Both the position numbers and the translations under genes were made by a program. Below the pieces are notes generated by a model that was given only the letters and a program-made list of their open reading frames with translations, made no database searches and was not told the DNA's origin. Positions 6,381 through 11,968 of a DNA stretch of 11,968 nucleotides are shown here, one piece after another (position 1 is the stretch's first letter; each line of letters starts with the position of its first letter). Source of the DNA: Lawsonibacter sp. (GTDB lineage: Bacteria > Bacillota > Clostridia > Oscillospirales > Oscillospiraceae); assembly GCA_020025455.1 (NCBI GenBank), contig JAHHSC010000038.1, positions 1 through 11,968 of the forward strand. Direction: 5' to 3'.

Positions 6381-7193
6381 TTAGTCGGCCTTGATGTACT
6401 TGTCGATGACCTCCTGCACGGAACCGTCCGCAATCAGCTCAGCCAGAATGGCGTTGACGGAGTCGGCCATTTCCGTGTTGCCCTTCTTCAAGGCGATGGC
6501 GTAATCCTCGACCGCAAAGGGGGTCTCCAGGATCTTCAGACCGGGGTTGGCGGCCACATAGGCCTTGGCGGGCTCGTTATCGATGACCACGCAGTCGATC
6601 TTGCCGGCCAGCAGGGCCTGGATGGCAACGGCGCCATCCTCGTAAGCGTTCACGTGATCCTCACCGAAGCCGTCCTCTTCAACCGGAGCGGAGCAGTAGA
6701 TGTAGCCGGTAGTGCCCTCCTGCACGCCGATCAGGTCAGCGTTGGCCAGGTCGTCGGGAGTCTCAATGGGGGAATCCTCCGGGACGATGACCACCTGCAC
6801 GCCAGTGGCGTAGCTGTTGGAGAAGTCCATGTTCACCAGCCGCTTCTTGGTGACGGTGACACCGGCCAGGGCCATGTCGCTTCGTCCGCTCTGAACGGCC
6901 TCCAGGCACTGGGTGAAGCCCATGTTGTCCACCTGCAGCTCCAGGCCCAGCTTGTCGGCGATCAGACCGGCGACCTCGATGTCGATGCCCTCGTAGGAGC
7001 CGTCGTCAGCCATGAACTCGTAGGGGGGGAACTCGGCGTTGGTGGACACAATCAGCTTGCCGCTTTCCACAGTGGCGGGTGCATTTGCGCCATTGCTGCC
7101 GGAGGACTGGGGAGCAGGATTTTCCTTCTTACCACAGGAAGCCAGGGACAGAGTCATGGCCAGAGCCATAGCCATTGCAAGAAACTTTTTCAT
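6381..7193 (-). CDS. Amino-acid ABC transporter substrate-binding lipoprotein
   Basis: This is the extracellular receptor of the importer, a family 3 solute-binding protein of 270 residues. A lipoprotein signal (MKKFLAMAMALAMTLSLASC) ends in the lipobox LASC with C20 as the lipidated residue. A Ser/Asn/Ala-rich linker (about 21-45) leads to the binding domain (47-268). Typical motifs are STNAEFPPYEF, YEGIDIEVAGLIADKLG and ITxxR-like VTVTKKR, in which R118 probably holds the substrate carboxylate. D205 in VVIDNEP probably contacts the amino group. These contacts are assigned from the family pattern. The ATG is preceded by GGAG about 9 bases upstream. It is first in the operon, with a strong promoter. 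The ligand is an amino acid, but which one is not clear. Confidence 0.94.
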   Translation of the reverse strand: MKKFLAMAMALAMTLSLASCGKKENPAPQSSGSNGANAPATVESGKLIVSTNAEFPPYEFMADDGSYEGIDIEVAGLIADKLGLELQVDNMGFTQCLEAVQSGRSDMALAGVTVTKKRLVNMDFSNSYATGVQVVIVPEDSPIETPDDLANADLIGVQEGTTGYIYCSAPVEEDGFGEDHVNAYEDGAVAIQALLAGKIDCVVIDNEPAKAYVAANPGLKILETPFAVEDYAIALKKGNTEMADSVNAILAELIADGSVQEVIDKYIKAD

Positions 7194-7267
7194 GTTTATG
7201 ATCTCCTTTTATGATAAACTTTATATTAGTTCGTTTGGTACCGGGGTGTCCCCCTTGCGATGTATAG

Positions 7268-7296
7268 AGTATAATACGAATAATATACAAAGTCAA
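7268..7296 (-). promoter_or_regulatory. Promoter of the amino-acid ABC operon
   Basis: On the minus strand TTGACT (7296-7291), a 17-base AT-rich spacer and TATACT (7273-7268) are close to the sigma-A consensus. Transcription should begin near 7261, giving a leader of about 68 bases. The leader contains a short GGGG/CCCC hairpin near 7240-7255. Confidence 0.8.
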
Positions 7297-7400
7297 TAGA
7301 TAATTATGCATAAAGACACCGAATTGTGCACGAAAAAGACCGGTGAAATCTATGCAAATCATCCAAAATACAGGGAGATAATGGAGGAATTGAAAAAATG

Positions 7401-7442
7401 AACGTGAATATGAATTGAATATTCAAACGGGATATTCATGTT
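7401..7442. repeat. Nested inverted repeats built on TGAATAT
   Basis: AACGTGAATAT (7401-7411) pairs with ATATTCATGTT (7432-7442) over 11 bp with one G-T. Between them lies the perfect 12-base palindrome TTGAATATTCAA (7415-7426). The TGAATAT core thus appears about four times in both directions. It may be an operator between the divergent genes. A weak terminator is also possible, since TTTTGGTTT follows. The spacing does not fit an arginine-repressor box. Confidence 0.5.
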
Positions 7443-7458
7443 TTGGTTTGTTGAAGAG

Positions 7459-7471
7459 GGTCAAATTGACC
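7459..7471. repeat. GGTCAA-A-TTGACC palindrome
   Basis: A perfect 6-bp inverted repeat around one base, ending 12 bases upstream of the -35 of the sulfatase promoter. It is a candidate regulator site. It shares the GTCAA/TTGAC core with the repeat at 24-42, which may be chance. Confidence 0.3.
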
Positions 7472-7483
7472 GGAAAAACAGGC

Positions 7484-7511
7484 TTGAAACTTTTTCTTCT
7501 TGTGATATGCT
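7484..7511 (+). promoter_or_regulatory. Promoter of the LtaS-like gene
   Basis: TTGAAA (7484-7489), a 16-base spacer and TATGCT (7506-7511) with an upstream TG (7503-7504) make an extended -10 promoter. The predicted start near 7518 is about 30 bases before the ATG. Confidence 0.6.
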
Positions 7512-7547
7512 TGTAAAGCGGCTCTGCCGTATTGGAGGAACTTTAGC

Positions 7548-9383
7548 ATGAAAAAGTGCGCATTGCAATGGAAAAACGGTTGGATTACATTCCAAACCGA
7601 TTTGCGGGAACGCCCACAGATCTGGTGGAGCCGATTGGTATTTATGCTGGGGCCCTGGGTCTGCTTGTGGATTGTAGAGGTCCTAAATAAAAATAATGTC
7701 TTTAAAGACCTATATGCCTGGCAAGTGCTGATGAACGTGGTGTGGTACTACGCGTTGTTCCTTGTGTGCCGCTTGATTTTGGGGCGCAACCGCCGTGCAG
7801 CAGCATGCGGCGCAGTACTGTCCTTTCTCATCGGAATTGTGAACCACTTCATACTGCGATTCCGCGGGCGTATTCTGTTCCCGGCCGATATCGCCGCATG
7901 GAAAACCGCCGCCAATGTGGCAGCGGACTTCGACTACTCGGTGGACCATTACATGGTGGAAGCCGCCATTTTGCTGGTGGCCTACCTGTTTCTGGTGTGG
8001 ACTTGCCCCAGTCAGAAGAAACGGGCCAAGCTGAACCTCGTCTGGGCCGCCGTTTTATGGCTGGCCGTAGGCGGCTACACCTTCGCCTTCTTCGGTACCG
8101 AAATGCTGCCCTACCTGGGTATCTACACCCAGCAGTGGGTGACCCAGCACAACGGGTTTCTGCTGAACTTCACGGTGGCCCTGCGCTACAGCTCGGTGGA
8201 TAAGCCCAAGGATTACGCCAGGGACAAGGTGCTGGAACTGATGGAGGAATATCCCGCCGTGGAGGGCGATCCCGACCGGGTGCGCCCCACCAATATCGTG
8301 GTGGTGATGAACGAGTCCTTCGCCGATTTCAGTATCTTCGATCGGTTCCAGCCCTCCGAGGACCCCATGCCGTTCCTGCACAGTATGGAGGAAAACACCA
8401 TCCGGGGCTGGATGTATTCGCCCGTAACCGGCGGCGGCACCGCCAGTGTGGAGTTTGAATACCTGACGGGATTCTCCAGTGTGTTCCAGCCGCCCCATAC
8501 CGTAGCCTACCAACTCTATGTGAAGGATGGAATGCCGTCTCTGGCTCGGCTTACCGGCACGGAGGGCTATACTACCACTGCGTTCCACCCCTACAAGTCC
8601 TCCGGCTGGAACCGTCCGCTGGCCTACCAGTATCAAAACTTTGACCATCAGCTGTACGAAGAAGATGTGCCTGCCGATGCTCTGCGGGTACGGAAGTATG
8701 TGTCCGACTTGGCCGACTATCAGACGGTATTTAACATCACGGAGAACGAGGCGCCCTCCTTTATATTCAATGTGACCATGCAGAACCACTCCAGCTATGC
8801 CCAGGGCTGGAACAACCTGGATCGCTCCATTCGCCTGCCGGCCGCTTCCAACGAGGCGGACCGGTCCGCAGAGCAGTATTTTGCCCTGGTAAAGGAGAGC
8901 GACAAGGCGGCAGCGGAGCTGGTGAATTACTACAGCACCTGTGATGAGCCAACTCTGGTGGTGTTCTTCGGGGACCACCAGCCACCGCTGAAAAATGCCT
9001 TTTACGAGGAGCTGGAACAAAAGCCCCTGGATCAGCGCACTACGGAGGAGGTTTTGAGACAGTACGCCGTCCCCTTCTTTATCTGGGCCAACTACGACAT
9101 CGAGGAGGCACAGGACGTGGTCATCAGCCCAAACTATCTGGGGGTACTTACGGCCCAGGTGGCTGGGCTGCCTCTGACGGGATACATGAACTTTCTGAGC
9201 CAGATGTACAAGGTTTTGCCTGCCATCACCCCCGTTGGCATCATCACCGCCGATGGGGAGTGCGTAACGCGCAGCGAGCTTACGGAGGAGCAGCAGGAAT
9301 GGATGCACAAGTATTCCATGCTGAACTACTGCGGCATGGTGGACCTCTTTGACGAGGCCCGCCCCATGTTCTGTACAGACTGA
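7548..9383 (+). CDS. LtaS-like sulfatase-domain membrane protein (lipoteichoic-acid-synthase family)
   Basis: This is a 611-residue protein with five predicted membrane spans (about 28-46, 58-78, 84-103, 137-152, 163-181) followed by an extracellular sulfatase-fold domain (about 245-560). Residues expected for metal binding and catalysis are present: E256 in VMNESFAD, nucleophile T298 in GGGTASVEFE, and D476-H477 in FFGDHQPP. H347, W354 and R356 (FHPYKSSGWNR) and H414 (QNHSS) match the glycerol-phosphate pocket residues of S. aureus LtaS as I recall them. The family transfers phospho-head-groups such as glycerol phosphate onto cell-envelope glycolipids or glycans. The exact product here is not determinable. 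GGAGG (7534-7538) lies 9 bases before the ATG. It is a single-gene unit with its own promoter and terminator. Confidence 0.9.
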   Translation: MKKCALQWKNGWITFQTDLRERPQIWWSRLVFMLGPWVCLWIVEVLNKNNVFKDLYAWQVLMNVVWYYALFLVCRLILGRNRRAAACGAVLSFLIGIVNHFILRFRGRILFPADIAAWKTAANVAADFDYSVDHYMVEAAILLVAYLFLVWTCPSQKKRAKLNLVWAAVLWLAVGGYTFAFFGTEMLPYLGIYTQQWVTQHNGFLLNFTVALRYSSVDKPKDYARDKVLELMEEYPAVEGDPDRVRPTNIVVVMNESFADFSIFDRFQPSEDPMPFLHSMEENTIRGWMYSPVTGGGTASVEFEYLTGFSSVFQPPHTVAYQLYVKDGMPSLARLTGTEGYTTTAFHPYKSSGWNRPLAYQYQNFDHQLYEEDVPADALRVRKYVSDLADYQTVFNITENEAPSFIFNVTMQNHSSYAQGWNNLDRSIRLPAASNEADRSAEQYFALVKESDKAAAELVNYYSTCDEPTLVVFFGDHQPPLKNAFYEELEQKPLDQRTTEEVLRQYAVPFFIWANYDIEEAQDVVISPNYLGVLTAQVAGLPLTGYMNFLSQMYKVLPAITPVGIITADGECVTRSELTEEQQEWMHKYSMLNYCGMVDLFDEARPMFCTD

Positions 9384-9392
9384 ATCAGCCGC

Positions 9393-9426
9393 AAAACGCC
9401 GCCCGGCCTGCCGGGTGGCGTTTTTT
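9393..9426 (+). terminator. Strong intrinsic terminator after the LtaS-like gene
   Basis: AAAACGCCGCCCGG pairs with CCGGGTGGCGTTTT (one G-T) around the loop CCTG, and six T residues (9421-9426) lie at the 3' end of the stem. It starts about 10 bases after the stop codon. Confidence 0.93.
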
Positions 9427-9461
9427 GTGCCTGCATGATAAAATAAACTATCCTGTCTGCT

Positions 9462-9488
9462 GGAATATATCGCGTAAGGTTCCGTCTA
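9462..9488 (+). promoter_or_regulatory. Candidate ECF-type promoter of the sigma/anti-sigma operon
   Basis: GGAAT (9462-9466), a 16-base spacer and CGTCTA (9483-9488) resemble the GGAAC-N16/17-CGTC pattern of promoters read by ECF sigma factors. Its position, about 32 bases before the sigma-factor start, would allow self-activation. I see no equally good sigma-A promoter between 9427 and 9519. Confidence 0.45.
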
Positions 9489-9519
9489 TAGAGGTGAAAG
9501 GGCCAAAGGAGGGATACCC

Positions 9520-10077
9520 GTGGAGGACAAGACCATTATCCAGCTCTACTGGGCTAGAAGCAGTGAGGCCATCCCGGCCACCGATGCGAAATATGGGGCT
9601 CAGTGCCGGGGGCTGTCGGCCCGTATCCTCCAGAATTCGGAGGATGCGGAGGAGTGCGTCAACGACACCTGGTTCCGGGCCTGGAACACCATGCCGCCCC
9701 AGTTTCCCAGTTCCCTGCGGGCGTACCTTCTGAAAATCGTCCGCAACCTGTCCATTGACCGCTGGCGGGCGGAACGCAGCCAGAAACGCGGCGGGGGAGC
9801 GGCGGAGCTGGTCCTGGAGCTGGAGGACTGCCTGCCCCCGGCCCCCAGCGCGGAGGAGGTCACCGAGGCCAGAGCAGCGGCCGAGGTCATAGACCGCTGG
9901 CTGGCTGAGCTGGAGGTGGAGGACCGGGTCATATTCCTGAAACGATATTGGTACGGAATGACTGTAAAGGAAATTGCCAGACAGTTTTCCTGTACACAAA
10001 GCCACATGGCAAAGCGGCTTTTTCGTCTGCGAAACAGCCTTCGCACAACCTTGGAACGGGAAGGAGTGGTACTGTGA
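9520..10077 (+). CDS. ECF-like RNA polymerase sigma factor
   Basis: The 185-residue protein is a two-domain sigma-70-family factor. Region 2 covers about 25-90, with EDAEECVNDTWFRAW and the core-binding and -10-melting helix SLRAYLLKIVRNLSIDRWR. A Gly/Ala-rich linker (91-120) follows. Region 4 covers about 125-182, with VIFLKRYWYGMTVKEIA and recognition helix QSHMAKRLFRLRNSL. There is no region 1 or 3, as expected for group 4 factors. The GTG start has AAAGGAGG (9505-9512) 7 bases upstream. The stop overlaps the next gene's GTG in GTGA, so the two are translationally coupled. This is the arrangement expected for a sigma factor and its membrane-bound inhibitor. Targets are unknown. Confidence 0.9.
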   Translation: MEDKTIIQLYWARSSEAIPATDAKYGAQCRGLSARILQNSEDAEECVNDTWFRAWNTMPPQFPSSLRAYLLKIVRNLSIDRWRAERSQKRGGGAAELVLELEDCLPPAPSAEEVTEARAAAEVIDRWLAELEVEDRVIFLKRYWYGMTVKEIARQFSCTQSHMAKRLFRLRNSLRTTLEREGVVL

Positions 10078-11699
10078 GCAAGCGGAGTGAACGTCTGCTG
10101 GCCCTTCTGGGTCAGGTGGACGACGGAAAAATTGATGAGGCTGCCGACTACAGACCTGGGAAGAACTGGAAACGATGGGCTTCTGCGGCCGCGGTGCTGA
10201 CGCTGGTGGTGGGGCTGGGCGGTGCGGTCCTGTTTCCACGCATGGGCGGCAATGCAGGGGCGGCGGGACATGAGGAGGGCAGCACCTTTATGTCATACGC
10301 CGGGCCTGTCCTGCCGATGACGCTCCGGGAAGAGAACGACGCCATAACCGCCCGGCGGGACATTACGCTGGATTTCCAGCCCTGGGTCCCGGAGTGGGAG
10401 TCCGTGGAAGATATGCTGGAGAACCCGACCCGCGCCCCGCTGACCCAGTCGGAGCGGGAGAAGCTGCGGGCAGACCTCAATCAGAGCTACCCGAAGGGGG
10501 GTACCTACCGCTGGTCGGATCGGGTCCGGGTGGTGGATTCCTACACCCTGACCAACGGGAGCGACACCGATCAGACGGTGTCCGTACTCTACCCCTTTGT
10601 GAGCCAGCTGCAGTTCCTCCATGAAAATCGCCCCATGCTGAGGGTAGGCGGCCAGCCGGTGGAGACAGAGCTTCACGCCGGGGGCTACCCGGGCAGCTTT
10701 GGCCCGGTGGCGGGGGACGAGGAGCGGGACCCGGAAGATGCCTTTCATCTGACCGGGCTCAACTCCTGGGAGGACTACCGGGACCAGATGGAGAGCGGTG
10801 CTTATCGGAGCGAAGCGCTGAGACCTGTGCAGGATCTGAACCAGATGGAGGCCACCGTGTATCAGATCACCCTTCCGCCGGTGGCGCCGGGGAAGAGCGA
10901 GAGCGTCCCCAACACACGGGTCACATTCCGGTATGATCCGAACAGAACGCAGCTGCTGAACAGCGGCTTCCATGGGTTCAGTGCCAACGACGACGGGAGT
11001 TTTACCTTCCTGGCGGGGCGCAACTCGGCGCCGCACCGGGAGGAACCCAGCACCTGTTACCTGATCTGCCTGGGCGATGAGCTGACCGACCTCACCCTGG
11101 ACGATCGGGACGGCGGAGGCTGGGACGCCAATACCCCTAAATTGGATTGCCGGCCGGGGCAGATCGAGCGGTACACCATGGGTCTCGGTCAGGCGGTGGA
11201 TCAGGTCATGCAGCAGCCGTTTCTGAGCAGAGGCTCTGACGAGCCGGAGGAACTGGTCCGGGCTGTGGTCTGGGACTGGGTGTACAAATGCATCCTCCAG
11301 GACCAAATCCAACGCTATAACTACGGAAACATCGATGATATCTACCATGATGCCCGGGCGGTGAACCGGGTGTTCTGGCTGGAGGGGACGGTTACCATCC
11401 CGGCGGGAGCCAGCGTTACCGTCGTGGCCAGCCTGGATAAGGAGCCAAGCTTCGACTACGCCTGCGTAGGTGGGGTGAACCGGGGCGTCAATGGCTATGA
11501 CATGATGACCACACTGGACTCCAATCTGAACTTTACGGAACAGACCGCCAGCCTGAAGGACCGCGGTCAGATCTGCATTGTCCGGCAAAACTATGGGTTT
11601 GATTTGAAAAACGGGGTTTCCTGTGTTACGCTGGAGAGGAAAGAAGCCCACTACTACCTGGAAGTCCGGCGGAAGGAGGGAACCATCCCCGCGCCGTGA
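10074..11699 (+). CDS. Probable membrane-bound anti-sigma factor with a large extracellular domain
   Basis: From the GTG at 10074 (AAGGAG 7 bases upstream) the protein has 541 residues. A short cytoplasmic segment (1-34) contains RLLALLGQVDDGKIDEAAD, the likely sigma-binding helix. One membrane span follows (about 35-54, ASAAAVLTLVVGLGGAVLF). The remaining roughly 485 residues should lie outside. This part is rich in acidic and aromatic residues and beta-like stretches (VVDSYTLTNGSDTDQTVSVL, YQITLPPVAPGKS, FWLEGTVTIPAGASVTVVAS), suggesting beta-sandwich folds. I recognise no named domain, no catalytic motif and no HxxxCxxC zinc anti-sigma motif. The anti-sigma role is inferred from gene order, the 4-base overlap and topology. 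The outside part is much larger than in usual anti-sigma factors and may sense an envelope signal. A longer reading from 9948 merely overlaps the sigma gene. Confidence 0.75.
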   Translation: MSKRSERLLALLGQVDDGKIDEAADYRPGKNWKRWASAAAVLTLVVGLGGAVLFPRMGGNAGAAGHEEGSTFMSYAGPVLPMTLREENDAITARRDITLDFQPWVPEWESVEDMLENPTRAPLTQSEREKLRADLNQSYPKGGTYRWSDRVRVVDSYTLTNGSDTDQTVSVLYPFVSQLQFLHENRPMLRVGGQPVETELHAGGYPGSFGPVAGDEERDPEDAFHLTGLNSWEDYRDQMESGAYRSEALRPVQDLNQMEATVYQITLPPVAPGKSESVPNTRVTFRYDPNRTQLLNSGFHGFSANDDGSFTFLAGRNSAPHREEPSTCYLICLGDELTDLTLDDRDGGGWDANTPKLDCRPGQIERYTMGLGQAVDQVMQQPFLSRGSDEPEELVRAVVWDWVYKCILQDQIQRYNYGNIDDIYHDARAVNRVFWLEGTVTIPAGASVTVVASLDKEPSFDYACVGGVNRGVNGYDMMTTLDSNLNFTEQTASLKDRGQICIVRQNYGFDLKNGVSCVTLERKEAHYYLEVRRKEGTIPAP

Positions 11700-11727
11700 C
11701 CACTGACGTTGGAAAGGAGTATGGACG

Positions 11728-11968
11728 ATGAGACGACATCGACTGTCTGTTTTGCTGGTGTGTGCAGCTCTGCTGCTCACCATGGTGACCACAGCCTTCG
11801 CCGACGCTGGCCCAAAGCCCTCGGTGCGGGTGAACTTCACCGGCGGCTCCGGGGAACGGTGCTACGCAACGCTTCTATCTCAAGTGCGGTCCACCGGCCC
11901 GCACAGAGCCTACCAAAGCGGGATATCCAGTAAGAGTATGTGGCAGGATGGCCGCAGCGTGGAGGAAG
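11728..11968 (+). CDS. Secreted or membrane protein with signal peptide, 3' end outside window
   Basis: A frame open to the window end starts at ATG 11728, with GGAAAGGAG (11711-11719) 8 bases upstream and 28 bases after the preceding stop. The first 80 residues begin MRRHRLSVLLVCAALLLTMV, a classic signal peptide (Arg-rich start, hydrophobic core) with likely cleavage after AFA at residue 25. The mature start DAGPKPSVRVNFTGG and the stretch CYATLLSQVRSTGPH resemble, from memory, a group of uncharacterised Clostridia proteins encoded beside sigma/anti-sigma pairs. No function can be given. It is probably the third gene of the sigma operon. The alternative frame from 11709 lacks these traits and ends at 11933. 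Confidence 0.78.
   Translation, partial: MRRHRLSVLLVCAALLLTMVTTAFADAGPKPSVRVNFTGGSGERCYATLLSQVRSTGPHRAYQSGISSKSMWQDGRSVEE

Larger units (their letters stand above)
7194..7547. other. 354-bp AT-rich intergenic region
   Basis: No convincing gene lies here. It holds the minus-strand ABC promoter, then a stretch (about 7300-7395) with nothing recognisable, then a nested palindrome block (7401-7442), a short palindrome (7459-7471) and the plus-strand promoter of the sulfatase gene. A six-codon frame MNVNMN (ATG 7398) with GGAGG at 7383-7387 lies just before and inside the palindrome block, but is too short to call. Confidence 0.7.

Noticed and set aside
7398..7418. Leader peptide MNVNMN with GGAGG upstream
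   Set aside because: Only six codons, not next to a gene start and not rich in any regulatory amino acid; probably chance in AT-rich DNA.
7405..7438. Arginine-repressor (ARG) box
   Set aside because: The TGAAT and ATTCA half-sites are present but spaced 0 or 10 bases apart rather than the 4 expected for the ARG-box palindrome.
8055..9308. Minus-strand open frame of 417 codons opposite the LtaS-like gene
   Set aside because: Shadow of the sulfatase coding sequence, with no ribosome site or domain.
10293..11840. Minus-strand open frame of 515 codons opposite the anti-sigma gene
   Set aside because: His/Pro/Val-rich shadow with no recognisable motif. It runs through the plus-strand ribosome site and signal-peptide start, which are well supported.
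11709..11933. 74-codon frame at the right end
   Set aside because: It starts with TTG inside the ribosome site region and has no signal or domain; the ATG 11728 frame gives a textbook signal peptide.
1..11968. Mobile element, prophage, CRISPR or defence island
   Set aside because: No direct repeat array, transposase, integrase, terminal repeats or tRNA-attachment site was seen. The content is core metabolism, transport, envelope and regulation.

Overview
The window looks like the chromosome of a fairly GC-rich anaerobic Firmicute, most likely an Oscillospiraceae/Clostridia-type gut bacterium. This is an inference from several signs: a T-box-controlled cysE-cysS pair, strong AGGAGG-type ribosome binding sites, frequent GTG starts, an LtaS-type sulfatase, and an ECF-like sigma/anti-sigma pair of a style I associate with this group. 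No rRNA, tRNA, CRISPR array, insertion sequence or phage gene is visible. The first half is ordinary core-genome content.

Layout. (1) Bases 1-408 hold a sigma-A-type promoter and a complete T-box leader with mutually exclusive antiterminator and terminator. It controls cysE (409-1107) and cysS (1114-2559), which join cysteine synthesis to charging of tRNA-Cys. (2) A perfect 14-bp-arm bidirectional terminator separates cysS from a convergent radical SAM gene (minus strand, 2601-3494). (3) That gene and an XRE regulator gene (3598-4050) are divergent, with promoters lying almost on top of each other. A YitT-family membrane protein gene (4114-4755) follows with its own near-consensus promoter and a GTG start overlapped by a six-codon mini-ORF. 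(4) A second bidirectional terminator ends a minus-strand amino-acid ABC transporter operon: lipoprotein (7193-6381), permease (6299-5523) and ATPase (5536-4814). A stem-loop lies between the first two genes, and a 14-bp overlap couples the last two. (5) A 354-bp AT-rich gap (7194-7547) contains the transporter promoter, nested palindromes and the promoter of an LtaS-like sulfatase gene (7548-9383), which ends in a strong terminator. (6) The right end carries a three-gene unit: an ECF-like sigma factor (9520-10077) under a candidate ECF-type promoter; an overlapping single-pass membrane protein with a large outside domain, the likely anti-sigma (10074-11699); and a signal-peptide protein cut by the window end (11728 onward).

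The most interesting part is the right-hand sigma / membrane sensor / secreted-protein unit. It looks like a cell-surface signalling module whose stimulus and targets cannot be read from the sequence.
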